A stretch of DNA of 64,000 nt from Anseranas semipalmata (Eukaryota; Chordata; Aves; Anseriformes; Anseranatidae). Below the pieces are notes generated by a model, which saw only the letters and a program-made list of their open reading frames with translations, was not told the DNA's origin and made no database searches. The stretch lies in NCBI GenBank assembly GCA_013399115.1, contig VXAA01006085.1, positions 7,408 to 71,407 of the forward strand, in the 5' to 3' direction. Made by a program: the position numbers and the translations under genes. Positions 1 to 13,297 of the stretch are shown piece by piece; position 1 is the first letter of the stretch; every line of letters begins with the position of its first letter.

Positions 1-3000
1 GTTGGTTTACACTGCAGAATCTAGTTACTGCTCATATTGGTCACATAATTGCAGCTAGCATTGCCTCCTTTCAGATTTCTTCTTCCCTCTCTCCTGCTCC
101 TAACCCCTCTTTTTCCTCCCAGCAACTTCCTTCGTTATAGGAAGCTTCGATCATTGTGCTAACAACATCTCAATTTCTCCCGTACCTGCCCTCCCCCAGC
201 TAACCATCTTCCATAAGTAATAAATTACCTGCCTGCTGCCTATTCCCAAAAAACAACAGATTAGTTATCTCCCCCTCCACTAACATCCCTTTTTCTCCAC
301 AGGTACAAACCACGCTTTCTCCCAGATTATCGAAATAATTAACATGCCTACTTTAACCTCAAAAACAATTATTCTTACCACGTTCAGCTTTAAAGACTGC
401 TGTTTCTGTTTCAAATCTGGAAAAAAAAAAAAACCTACTGTTTCTCCACTTATCTGATAAAATATATTCTCACTCCACAAGCCTTACCCCCATAAAGAAA
501 TTAAATCTTTGGGTAGTTTAGGGCATCTGGAAACAACTCAGAAAAACTGGTTTTTCTTCTCACCTCCGTCTCAGATGTCTGTGTAATTATAACAAAATAA
601 CCTCTGATGACTGAGGTGCTTTACGTATACAGTACCATTTTATTAAACTCTTTGTGAGAAGTTCTTCAGCTCAACACAAGTATTAAGCAAAATAACATCC
701 TCCAAGTAAGGTACCTCAAAGTAGCAGTTTGTTATTCAGAAAACATGACCCTTGATAACTAGAAACGAGTATGTGCATTAACCAAAATATTTCTTTCAGG
801 AAACTCTTTGGTGTCCCATAAAGAAATTCAAGACACAGTAATGTTCAGAATGAGCCTTCCTCTCAATCTTTGTGCCCAAGAAATATTTTGATTTTTTAAC
901 ATTAGCATTTAAAATTTCAAATGCTATTTGCTTGCAAACTTTATAAAAATAAATTAGTTGAGGCTATGTGCTGGCAAAATTGAGACACTGAAAAGTCAAA
1001 GCCAATGTAAAAGGAGAAATCTATGTATATTACTGTTACAAACAAGAATGTATATACACAAGAGTATTTTAAAACCTCCTGCTATGTACGTTTCTCCATT
1101 ATTAGAACACTGTGTACATTTTCCTCAAAATTAATTTAACACCGTAAAATTAAATAAATATTTAAAAGGTAGAAATGTTGGTTTTTCCTCCCCCAGGACA
1201 ATGGAGTGAAGAACTGAATTACAATGAAATTACATTTCAGATTTATGGCAGTCAGTTGCAACGCAGATGCAGTACTCTAACTGAGGCACTGTTGCTTCAG
1301 GGCAGTATATGGAAGCATGACCCAATGCTGGAGAAAATACATACAGGGCTACAAGAGTATATGGTATATTGTCTGATTGGGTTTACTTCCTTCGCAAAGC
1401 TTTTGCTTAATTGTTGTAATTCAATTGTACATTGACTACTACTATTGGAAAACTTAAGTTACTCAGGCTACCAGAAACTAATTCTGATAGATTTAAAATG
1501 CTGCTAAATTAGAAATTCATTCTCCATATGACTGGTGAAAGGAAAATTGAAAAAGTATGAGCTAAACTACAAAGACAGACCTTTAAATTTGCCAAAACCA
1601 GGCAATGCTCTTAGTTGGGAATCCTAAACTCTCCTATTCATATCTGACTTCAGAAAAATGCATGAGAAGAACCACTGAGTAGAAATCCTGTATATGTTTT
1701 CTATATAAGTCACTAAGAAATCCAAAGTTCAGAAGTCAGATAGGCATCTCTAATGTTCTGAAGAGCCTGTTTAGTATTTGGAATGATAAAAAAAAAAGCT
1801 TTTTGTTGTTGGTATTTGTAGTCAGTTATGTCCTTCACATACACTCTCTAGTTTATAAACTTCAGGGTTTCTTTCTTAATTGTTCTGAGAAGAGATGCTG
1901 CATTTCAACAACTGCGTAAAAGCCTCTGCATGCCATCAGTGACAGGTATGAGTGCCCACGTGCCAGCACCGACCCCACAAGCACAGAGAAAAAAGTATGA
2001 CGAGGAGCTGAATTTTATACAGAGCTGCTTTGTTTTGAGGATGAACGACATTTAATCATCTCCTTCCCCATTCCCTCCAAAGACTTTAAAGCTCTTAATG
2101 TCACCGTTGGGCTCCGTGTCTAGACTACAGCTCGTCCTGAGCACGGCAAAGCTGCCACCCAGCTGAGTGACAACTTGTCCGGTAGCACCTCTGCACTGCA
2201 GCCGCGAGCACCGCTGGAGCCTCACCCTGGCAGAGGGAAGCTGCTCCTTCTGAGGTTTTGAAACTACCAAAAAAAAATCACTAGACTTAAAAGCAGAACA
2301 AGCAGATAAAAGTAACGCGTATGGGTGCTGCTCTATAAACCAGACTTTCCTATCAGTTCAGAAAGCCTGGGGAAGGATGAAGAGTGGTTTTTTTCTGCCT
2401 TGTACTCACTCTCCAGGGCAGTAGCTTCTGCTTTTTGCCCTAGCACAGTATATAGCAGGCTTTCCCACCAGCTAACAGTTTGCTATCTCAAAACTGTTTG
2501 AAAAAGTTTTGAAGTTTTAATTAAGGAACACACTTCACTCTTGCCACAGAAGAAAAAAAGAAGACAAAAGAGGAACATCTGTAATTTAGAGAATCTGTTA
2601 CTTGCGAAATTCCTGATCTGACCAATTCAGAAGGGGGGGAACAAACCTGTACATCCTAGAAAAAGCTGATATCAAACCAAGCTACCAGCTCATCAGGACT
2701 GGATGAGGTTTTCTTTTCCAGCTCTCCCCAGGATTATCCTGGAGAGCTGTGGATGGAGCAACATTTCCACCAGTACCCTCCTGAACAGCCGCACTCCTTC
2801 AGTCTAATCCTGCCTTTGATACCAACTCTGCTGTCCCTCTGGTAATAGCTAATGCCAAAATTTAAATCTAGATGAGCAGTTAAGCTCCAAAGTCACGCGT
2901 AGGCATCTTAAATAAAAATGGCTTACCACATCGGAGCTCCTGAGCACCTGACAATACACTGCTTTCAGTAATTCCTAAAAGTACCTTATTTTTACTCATA

Positions 3001-3582
3001 TGGCTACGCAGGGGTTTAGGAGTTCATTTTTAGGGCTGTAACTTGCAGATTTGTTCTTTGTATTCTAGTTTCTTCATCTGCAAAGTTCAGATACTGCCTA
3101 CTTACCATGAAAATAAAAGCAGTGAAAATTTAACTACAAGTATTTTTTGGATCAAAACCAATGTAAGCAGCAGTTGCTAACGAGATAATAAACCATCCAC
3201 TCCAAAAGACAAGGAAAAAAACTTTCTATGAAAAATCTCTGTTTTACCTCAATTTATAACTCCAAAAACAAAAGATTTCCCATTTGAAACTTTTTATATT
3301 CAGCTTGAAATCTGAATTTCTGGCTTTCTGAGGAGCAGAATGAGTGCAAGTCAAAATTTGTCTCCTTTGATATACACGTCTTTGACATTCAAAGAAATGC
3401 AGGACCAATACTGAATCAAAGACTTCTTAATATTTTTCATCTAGAAATGTTTAAAAAACATAGAAGACACTTCAGGGAAGTGAGAAATCCTTAACTGGAG
3501 TCAACATCCCAACTTTTATTTCTTAAGTAACCTCAGTCATCAAAATGCAGATGGAAAAAGAGCTCGTTAGATCAAGCAGAAG
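1..3582 (-). other. RB1: RB1 intron 17, part
   Basis: AT-rich intronic DNA with short open frames on both strands but no splice-consistent coding match and no repeat I recognise. The nested receptor gene known from intron 17 in other vertebrates is not here. Confidence 0.7.
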
Positions 3583-4015
3583 ACAGGAATGGCTGTACGG
3601 GGTCAGACCCCAGACATCCACCTAATCTACAATCACGCCCCTCTAACAGTGGCCAAAGCTGGATGCCTGGGGAAGAAGATAACAGCAGGAGAGGCATACA
3701 AGACTTCCTCTCTTCATCACATGTATCTCAGAACTTTCTAGGTCAGATGGGTTGTGTGTTCCTTCATTTTTTTCCTTCAATGAGCTTGTCCTGCCTCCCT
3801 TTGAACTCGTGTGAACTTCCAACATCCGCAACATTCTGCAGCAAAACATCCACCTTGCATGTATGTGGTAGGAAACAAAACAAACCTTTTGTTTCATATC
3901 CACTGGCTTCACTATTGCCTCTTTGCTTCTTTTGGAAGAGGCAAGGAGCATTTGATTGCCATACGGTCTTTCTGTATCACTCCTGATTAGATGACAGTCC
4001 TCTAGCAAATGACAA
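3583..4015 (-). mobile_element. Ancient L3/CR1-like LINE fragment
   Basis: On the plus strand the block begins GGAATGGCTGTACGGGGTCA and continues through AGTGGCCAAAGCTGGATGC, then CTTCCAACATCCGCAACATT. This order of motifs belongs to an old amniote L3/CR1-type element that I recognise from bird and reptile genomes, read in antisense. It is strongly diverged, so it is an old fossil. Ends are approximate. Confidence 0.6.
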
Positions 4016-7000
4016 GTGATTTTCATTTGCAACTTCAACCAGCATCGTAGCCAAAAATAAGATCTTCAGAATTCTGGTAAAACTACAATGAACCCAGTGA
4101 GGGTTACTTTGAGACTGGTAATTTTAAAAATCCCACTTGAACATGGTAAATCCTGGCATTATTTATTCTTCTAAGTTATTTTTCAGGAGTTTTATCAATG
4201 AAGAGCAATTCATTCATACTTTTCCAGCAGTAAATATATTATAAGGTTCTTGCACCTGGGCAGACCTGTAAGTCCTGACAATTTATGAATGCCTGGGCTG
4301 CACTTGTTATTCAATTATCAGAGTGCTGATAAAAACCTCAGTATAAATGCAATTGACATTCACTGAATTAGCACATTTTCAGAACATACTCAAGAGAACT
4401 CATTAAAGATGGATGCAAATTTAGAAAGCCATGCTCGCAGTCCAGTACTTCTACAAGAAGTCGGGTGGAGGTTGTTCTAGTCCTCTAATTCTGCTTTGAC
4501 ACCCAAGCACTCTGTAGCCTTTCACATTTCTCTCCCCACCCCGTTCCTGTTATACAATTGCGTATAAAACAGGCTCTGTTTTTCCTGAAAGAAAACTGAT
4601 CACAAAATTAAAACAAACAAAAAAAGCCATCCTGCAAACATCATCTGCTTTTCTATTAAACCCACCATTTTGTTGGAAAAGTAAAAATTCCAGAACCAAG
4701 AATTGAGATTTAAAATTCTTTTTTCTACTTAACAAGCAGTCTTTCCGCTCTAATTACAACAAAACTAAAAGCTGTCCTGCACTAAGAATTCTTAGTTTAA
4801 ACACAAAAATCAAAGCACAAGGAATAACAAAGGAAGGCCCTTAGCGATAACTTCCCAGCTTTCTATGAAGAGGCAATTCTTTAAAAGGCAATCTTCCTCC
4901 ACACACAGCTTTAAGATGTGCCCTACCCTCATCCTTTTTAAACAGTGAGTTGCTGCCTTAAAGTAAAAATGCTCAAATAACAACACTAGTAACAGGAGGT
5001 ACCAGAAATTAATGCCATTATCTTGGGAATAATATCAAGTCTACTTCACATGAAAACAACTGTGGCTAGGCCCACTCTTGCTTTTCAGATGAATTTTGCA
5101 AAAATTGCTTCTTTATGAAAGGAAGTCGATTGTCCATGTTAGTTGCAAGTCTTCACCCTCCTGTAAAATTATGCCACATTAGATCTACCAATTTTTGGAA
5201 GTTTGTCCTGTCCTCTTTATAAAAGCAACTATTAATGTAATAAAAAATGGACCAAAAAAAACCCTCCTGGTTGCTAAGGAGGGATAGTGGAATAATTTAC
5301 TATTCACTGCAGCATCAAGAACTACTCTTGACTAAAGTTATAACCATCTATAATAAAAGCTTTGATGTTTTTATTAAGTAATGAAAGTATCCACAGCACT
5401 GCAGATAACTCTCGGCACAGAAATTAGTTAAGTATATAGCAAAACACAACAATAAATTGAGAATAGAGATGATAAAGCAAGTACAGGAATATCTGCATTA
5501 TTAGCCTAAACAAAAATATCTTTCATTAATGAAACCAAATTCAAACACTTTTGGTTTGCTTGTTTACGCAAGTTATTTAGTTTCTTTCATGTGTCAAAAG
5601 TGCTATCTACTGCATGCTCATACTGTGTTTCGCATGCTCCAATGTGTGGGTAAGTGCAAAAAATAATAATAATAAAACACAAAACATTCATATATGTATG
5701 CAATAACTTAAAGAAAATGCAACAGGTGGAGAGAAAACCCATTTCTAACAGCACGTAATTTGGTCATTTGAGTTTGACAGGATACTGTTAGCCCCTTGAG
5801 AGCTTAAAAAATTAGCACATAGCTAAAAAACACATTCAAGTGTTTATTCAGCACCTACTTTGCTTACTAATGGAAACAAATTCTATCATCCATGGAAAAG
5901 TTAACTACAGAATGGCTCAAATAACAGCATTAAGGACAGGAAGAGCAATGTAAGCTTCTGGCAACTATTGAGGACCATGGCTCACGTAAAATGTGCAAGC
6001 CAAGTTTTCTTTCACTACAAAGATTTACAAAACGACAAAGTTAGAGAGCATAATCCTATCCGAGACAGGAGCAGCAGGGGCACAGCCACAGAATTTAATC
6101 CATGTATTATTTACTTTTGTGTTTAAGGAGACAGCTCCATTAAATTTGCCCCAATTCAGCCAGATTTCACAAAATTAAACAACTGCAAAGCATATCTCCC
6201 CCAATTTTAATATATTTTTTCCTCATGGGCAACCTTTAAAAATCCTTACAAAGTATTTGTAGCACAGACACTACGATGCTGCAGAATGAAAAGCTGAAGT
6301 TCATACTACCTAGAAACAGAGTAGGACACCAAAATATGGAACAATACAAAAATTGAAAAGCAAGAATTCCCAGAAAATGATTTCACTATTTTTTGTTAAA
6401 ATGTTACTAATAATCAGGGGAACCTTACGGGGAAAAAACACTAAAAACCGTGATATCACGTTAGCCAAGACCCGTTCCTGTGGCTGAATCTGCACGGGAC
6501 CGGAGGAGACGCAGCGAGTTATCTTTACATTGCAACCAGTGTAGCTGCAAGCTGCAAAGGGCACAGGCTACAAAGCACAGCTCACTATTACGGCTGTAAA
6601 TATAGAGCCAGAGAGACCACGACATAACCCTTGCTTCTGTAGCCACACCGGTCACAGTACACAGCTTGTTCAACTATATCGGCCAGAGACCTCTGCATGA
6701 ACAAAAACCACAAGTGTCTGTAAGTGAGAAATACAGCCCCAACTGCCACCTAAAGCAAAACTAGGCTTCGCAACAAACTACATCTTGTTAATGTCCCCCT
6801 TCATGCTGAAAGGAAGGGGAAAAAAAACAGTTATGAAGACTAATATTAAGTGTATGATTCACTTCTACTAACCTTAATGGACTAATATTATGCATCTAGT
6901 TTAGGTTGGTCATTAAGACCGATGCTCTCCTCTCTCTGTAGTCAGTGGAGAGAGGTACCTTCAGAAAATTAATAATCCCATCATAAAACACCTGCTTAAG

Positions 7001-7689
7001 ATAAACTGAATGGTTTGCTTTCTTGAAGTGCAGCTGTCTCTCAAGTAAGTTTTAGAAGGCTAACAAGGAAGGATTCATATGGCCCTGGTAAGAGAACCTC
7101 TACACTTCAAAGCAGTAGATGAAGTAGAGAAAAAATTAAATCCTTATTTAAGAATGGCATCCAGATTTCACAAAATGAATGCTGCTATGTCTTAGGTAAT
7201 CCCTTTGGTCGTGTTCGTACTTGAATCGAAATAGCATCTTAAGGGTTGGGCTGCCTTGGTTGCCTGCAACAGGTAAATCTGTTAATACTGTGCTAACATA
7301 ACCCATACCTTACAGCCCTAGTGAGCATTTCGTCCCCTTTGCAAGTGCCTATCAAGAGCGAGCACATTGCCAGTACAGACAAAAGCAGGAAATGCAGGAC
7401 CTCTGCTTTAAGCGTTCTGGTTTCTCTTCCAGTAGCCTAGAGGATTTGGTTGGATGGTAACACCCAAGCATAAGTAACAGCTTGAGTCATCTTCACAATA
7501 AATAGGAGTGGCAGAGAAGATTTTCAAAGTGATGGTGCAGACACTGCAGTGAAGACTACCATTCAGTAGTCTTCCTGGTTTTTCAGTGTGCTTTTAGATG
7601 TTAAGGCAGGTAAAAGCTTCGAGCCTCAAAAAGCACAGTACAATCCCTACAAAAGGCAACTCTTCAGGCTACTAGAAAGGTGAGAGAAT

Positions 7690-7870
7690 CGCTCTTTTAC
7701 ATATGCACAGCTAAATGTATTGCACATACAAATATATGTGCACATACGCACAGCTAAATATATTTTATTTATACATTTATTAAAGATTTATATGTATATG
7801 TGCTCAAGCTAAAAAAGCACATATTTATATATGATACTATATGGTATATACACAAACACACAAAAAGCAA
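7690..7870. repeat. AT-rich low-complexity block with local duplication
   Basis: Alternating TA/CA-rich sequence. The segment CGCACAGCTAAATATATT near 7748 repeats TGCACAGCTAAATGTATT near 7704, about 44 bp earlier, with a few mismatches, so a short tandem duplication seeded the block. Confidence 0.6.
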
Positions 7871-10268
7871 CCATCTTACAGACTTCTAAGAATGTGCCTA
7901 GTATCATAAAGGCAGGAATTTAAAAGCTGGCTTTCGCTTTAAAACCCATAATTTAGAAGGCTTTCCAGCCACAGTTGTGACAACTGACGTGTCAGAGGTA
8001 ATTCTTAACCTTAAGAAAAAAAAATTAAGTGCATGCAGCATATAACCAGTCTGATTCTTTAGCACTACCACGCAAACCAGCAGTGATGGCTGTGACCTCT
8101 CTGATCACATACGCTTCTGGAACATGCTCATGATGCAAGCAGAAATATATTTAGTATGTACAGACAGAAAACCTCACATCAACTCTCAGTTCCTTCTTTA
8201 GGTTTAAAGCTGTACCCTCCTAACATAACTTTTTAGAAAGGAGCATGACAAGAGTGTGGAATGGCATCATTTGGTGATGCTTAGCACAGGTTTTGACCTT
8301 TAAGAAAAACCCTAGAAAATTCAAAGTTAGAAATCACTGACCATAGAACATCCACACCGAGAGAGGGTATTAAGTACCTAAAATCCAAAAGATCACAGCA
8401 GATCGGTGATGTCCACAAGAACAGTCTGATGCCTGCCATTCATGAGATGCCTACTTTTACACCAGTCAAGCTCCCTAAGTAAGTCACCTCCTGCCAGTGA
8501 GCATGCTTGCAAGTGCTGTCATTCTGGATAAGCCAAGCATTTTCTGTGCCTACAGCACAAATTAGGTATTCCCCTATCTAAGGTCTTTGAAAGGCAAAAT
8601 TTTGTAGACATGAAAAGCGTATGTCTGACATACACTGGATTTGCTAAGAGAAACCGGCTGCTGTGCAGCCACAGATGACTCCTGGAGAAAGCAAGAGAAC
8701 GTGTGACTCATTTGCCAGCACTGAAGTCACTCATGTGGTTGAACCCCTGACTACGTCTGCAGCCGCTCAGACGACGAGCCACGGCCTGTCCTAAGGCCTT
8801 GAGGGCAAGCGGCAAAGCACGGCTTGCACCCACACAGCTAAAACTTCCTCGCCCACTAATCCATACCAGCAGTTGAAAATAGTCCGTGATCTGCACCATG
8901 CCCCACACCTTGCCCAGGCACTGTCCAGAAGAGTGCTGACAAAGGCCGGAACGAGCCAGGGAGCGCGTTACCAGCAATACCACGGACATCTGTCGGGCAG
9001 TACTCAAGCCCGAACCACTGTCCTTTTAGGCTGCCAGTGTACATGCAGCCCCGAACTCTGGTCCTTGCCACCTCGCCTTGCTTGGCTGCCTATCAGCCAA
9101 GTTTTAGGGTCATTCTTCTAATACAACTGTACATGGCTTATTCAGTTACCTTTCGTATAAAGTGTTGATGATATGACCATTCCTACTTCTCCTTCCAGTT
9201 TTAAAAGGAATGTTTTAAGACACATAAGCCAAAGAGAAGGCTTCTTAACCGCATGTAGACACCTACCTCCAGAAGAGGTGTAGGACATCAGACAAACCTA
9301 ACAGAAAACACTGCTGAGAAGGTTACATACCACCGGAGAACACACTAACCTGCATTCCTAGATGTTCAATTCCTCCTTACAGGGAACACAAAAATCTAAC
9401 TTAAAATTGTACACTGCATCCAAGGAAGCAGGCACCAAGCACTCGAATATGGGGAGCTCCACAATAACCAGGTCCTTGTACAATCAAAGACTAGGGGGCT
9501 AAATAGTTAAGCTTGTGCTTTACCAAATACTAAGGAGAAGTACATAACCTGTAACTCCTTACAGCTTTACCCTCCCCTGGATTTGTCTAACAGTGCTTAA
9601 ACAAATTTTAGACATACTCATTTAATATTTTTCTTCTTACTGCATGATCAAAGTAGGTCTGCTGTTATTCCGGCTCAGGGAGTTTGTCATATTTGTGCAA
9701 TAAATATATTCTTTGGGAATGCATTGTTTTTTTCTGGAAGGTATTTCTGCCACAATGAGCTGCATAATTTAAAATCAACAGAAGTCTGTGCTGTGGGATG
9801 AGGCAGCTGAGTACAAATATTAACTACATATTTAGTTGACAAATACGTATTGCAAACATTGAGTTATGTTAAATCAGTGATACATGACAAAACATCACTG
9901 CAGATCTCATTGCGAATGTTTAATTGACAATAGAAAGCACAAAGAAGGAGCTGATAAAGGAGACACATCAAAGAGCACAATTTAGACAACGGCACATGGA
10001 AGAAGTTACAGATCAGTCCAAGAGGTTAGGATAAAATAAAGCACACTTGCCTACTTCTGATTATATTTTAACCATTACGAGAAATAACCTTGTAGAGACA
10101 CCTTTAACTTGCATCAGTCATTAAACATTGTAACACCTATCAAAACTGGTGTTCCTTCTTCCTTTAAGAAATACAAACACACACCAATTAGGACAGGAAG
10201 TGTTAAAGAGCAACACAGTGAAAAAGGGCTGTGGTGTCAACACCTGTAGTGCAATCACCCGTTTGTCT

Positions 10269-10322
10269 CTCACACACACATATACCAAAAAAAACAAACC
10301 AAACCAAAAAAAAAACCAAACC
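10269..10322. repeat. CA and A/C-rich simple repeat
   Basis: (CA)n followed by A-runs and repeated AAACC units. Purely low complexity; any protein reading of it is meaningless. Confidence 0.75.
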
Positions 10323-10348
10323 ACAGACAAACCTAGCAGACAAACCTA

Positions 10349-10368
10349 GCAGACCAAATCTGGTCTGC
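10349..10368. repeat. Perfect 8-bp inverted repeat (hairpin)
   Basis: GCAGACCA, a four-base loop AATC, then TGGTCTGC. Just upstream the 13-base unit AGACAAACCTAGC is duplicated in tandem at about 10325-10350. Confidence 0.7.
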
Positions 10369-12430
10369 AGACCTAAGGCTGTGAATTAACGCCATTCAGC
10401 CCAGCACACAGGTGTAGAGCCAGTGTACTTCCCCATTCCCTTCTGGGCTGCTGTGGGGCTGGCAGCTGCTCCCACTCCTGTTAACTGCAGAAGCTACCAG
10501 GCAACCTTTTAAAGCTGCAATCCTCTGAGGAATACCCTTTGGACTCCTCATGCTCACGCGGATGCATTGATGTATGACTCCAAGTATGCCAAATGTGATA
10601 CAAAACGTGTATCTACTACTATACGTGTGAAAAGGCATTTACAGGAAGCACAGTCCTCAAGCAGGGGTATAAACAGTATGAAAAAATCCTAACGCCTTGC
10701 CTGGCCCTCCCTGTCTGTGGCTGAGAGGCAGGGAGACACACCCGGATCGATTTGCAGGTAGGGATAACAGGATGGTCACTGCACAGGTGTTGACTTTCTA
10801 GAATGACTCAGCCAAAAAACAAAATTTGCAGAGACAAATGCATTTTAGATAGTTAGAGGTTTTGCTCTTGAAATAGATTGTGCAAACTGATAGACTTTGT
10901 ATTTGATTCGCTGGCGCTGAAAACCTGCTCTTCCCTGGTTCTTCCAAACGCACTGCAGCAAGCAGCAACACTTAGCTTTTTTTTTTTTTAGCCTGAAGTA
11001 ATTTTAGTCCCTTTATTTAAAGTTACTGAATTAAAATAGTGCCTTAAATACCTTAATGTTCTACAGTTAAATATAGATGTATAGATAGTATGGTATTCTT
11101 TTACATTATGAGTAAAAAATATGCAGTGTTATTAATGTATTCCAAATTGATCTTCACAATCTGCATCTGGAAGCATCATAACCTCAACTGTGGATAACTT
11201 AAGTGAATAAAAGGGGCTTCTCCATTCAGGGTTCAATAAAGATTTAAGGAAAAGGAAATACTTTCTGCGTGATTTAGTCAGCGTGGACACTTGCCCCTTT
11301 TCAAAATTAAATATTATTGAGAAGAAACATCAACATTTTTCCACCCTTTATTTTGTCTGGATATGTGGGTTTTGGTTTTTTTGTTGTTGTTGTTAAAAGA
11401 AAGGATTCTCATCTCCTTCCGTAAGTACAGATGACTAAATCAGTTAGCAATGCAAAAGCAATAAACATATTCACAATAACTAGCAAAGGAGTGATAGATC
11501 ATCTTCAAATACCAGTAAGAAACAATCTTTCACATTCATTCAATACAGCTTCCAAAGTCAGATAAAGGTCAGATGGGCTCTTAAGATTTTTCTTCAGAAA
11601 AATTATGCAAGATGTTTTTCCTCACGAAAGCTCTGTGACAAGCAAAACTACAATAAATTCAGCTATTCTCTATTCAATTTTTCTATCCCTTCAAATCTCA
11701 CATTGTAACCCTGCTTCCAAAAGCAATCAGGAAAATGAAGAAAGACTGGATCAACACAGACAATACACCTGATTTTCCAAAGAGCAGACAAACCTTGTAA
11801 TGAATCGTTTCGCCTCTGGGGAAGGGTAAGAACTAGGCAAAAATACAAGGAGAATTGTGGAGCATCAGAGTTAGATTATGCAAATGTCTGTAAATAAATA
11901 TTTTTCAAATGTTCCCATTTCTTATTTACTAAGCTAAATTTTTTTTTTTTGCATGTTACACGCTTTTCTTCAGAGTGTAACACTTTTTCAAAAAAATACA
12001 TTTTCTAGGCATATTAGGAAACTAACTTTCTGAGATTCCTTCATGTTTTGGATTACCAGGTAATTTGTTCAAAATTAAGCCTAAGCTATCACTTATGATA
12101 AGATATGCATTATAACTAAACAGAAGTCATCCGGCCTTTCTCTCTTCCTTTATAGTATCGGGAAATAAGAGATATTTACTGTTACGAAGTACACGTCTCA
12201 ACTTACATACCCCTTCTTGAGGAAGCTACTAATTAAGCAGACACTTTTTAGATATTGTACACTACTACATGGAGACAATATCCAGGCAATAAACCACAGA
12301 GGAATACAATAAATCACCCGTCCATCCACTAGCTGAACCTTTCCATGACACCTGAACAACCTTTAGCAGACTTCTTAGTATGCCATGGAAACATTTTCTC
12401 CTTTTGCTAAAGAGTTACACTTTTTCAGAC

Positions 12431-13023
12431 TAGAATCATAGAATATCCCAAGGTGGAAGGGACCCACAAGGATCATTGAGTCCAACTCCTGGTTCCACAC
12501 AGGACCATCAAAAAAATCAGACCCTAGGTCAGGAGAGCATTGTCCAAACGCTTCTGGAACTCCAGCAGGCTCAGTGCTGTGACCATTGCTCTGCGGAGCC
12601 TGTTCCAGTGCCTGACCACCCTCTCGGTGAAGAACCTTTTCCTAACACCCAGCCTGACCCTCCCCTGTCACAGCTCCATGCCGTTCCCTTGGGTCCTGTC
12701 GCTGTCACCAGAGAGCAGAGATCAGCGCCTGCCCCTCCGCTCCCCTCGTGAGGAAGCTGCAGGCCGCCATGAGGCCTCCCCTCAGCCTCCTCTTCTCTGG
12801 GCTGAACAAACCAAGGGACTTCTGCTGCTTCTCATACGTCTTGCCCTCTGGACCCTTCACCATCTTTGTAGTCCTCCTTTGGACACTCTCTGATAGTTAA
12901 CTTTACGTCTTTCTTATGCTGTGGCGCCCAAAAGTGCACACAATACTCGAGGTAGTCTAAACCTGAACGTTAATTAACCAGCCACCTTCAACGATGTGTT
13001 AATGGTCAGTTATTTAAGTTACT
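12431..13023 (-). mobile_element. CR1 LINE 3' fragment (copy A) with unusual 5' tail
   Basis: The plus strand reads TAGAATCATAGAATATCCCA followed by the typical CR1 3' UTR and the end of the reverse transcriptase frame in reverse. The canonical part stops near 12951. The next ~70 bp (GTCTAAACCTGAACGTTAAT onward to 13023) is not ordinary CR1, but it is also attached to the copy at 37068-37632. The element is in the sense orientation of RB1. Open frames within it are CR1 shadows. Confidence 0.9.
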
Positions 13024-13201
13024 TATTAAAACAATCAATATCGGAGGCAATGACAGATTTTCTATACTAGAAGAATCATGGATTGAAGTTTCTGTATGGA
13101 GCCTCACAGCATACACTGCCATGACCCAGAGACACAGCAAGACATTAGCACTGCTGACATTTCAGTACTTCTGTTCCCCTGAGCCCCCACTATACTGGTT
13201 A

Positions 13202-13297
13202 TAGAATCATGGAATGGTTTGGGTTGGAAGGGACCTTAAAGAAAGTCTAGTTCCAACCCCCCTGACATACCTTCAACTAGGTCAGGTTGCTCAAAGG
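13202..13297 (-). mobile_element. CR1 LINE 3' end fragment
   Basis: Begins AGAATCATGGAATGGTTTGG and continues GTTGGAAGGGACCTTAAAG, the common 3' terminus of avian CR1 in reverse, and breaks off after about 95 bp. Confidence 0.85.

Larger units (their letters stand above)
4016..12430 (-). other. RB1: RB1 intron 17, part
   Basis: Long AT-rich intronic stretch without a recognisable exon. It contains AT-rich low-complexity DNA at about 7690-7870, a somewhat GC-richer patch at 8700-9110 with short overlapping open frames, and a CA/A-rich tract with a small hairpin at 10269-10368. No family match to any open frame here. Confidence 0.65.

Noticed and set aside
8700..9121. GC-richer patch with three open frames of 70-99 codons
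   Set aside because: Overlapping frames on both strands, no homology, and no CpG-island density comparable to the RB1 start.
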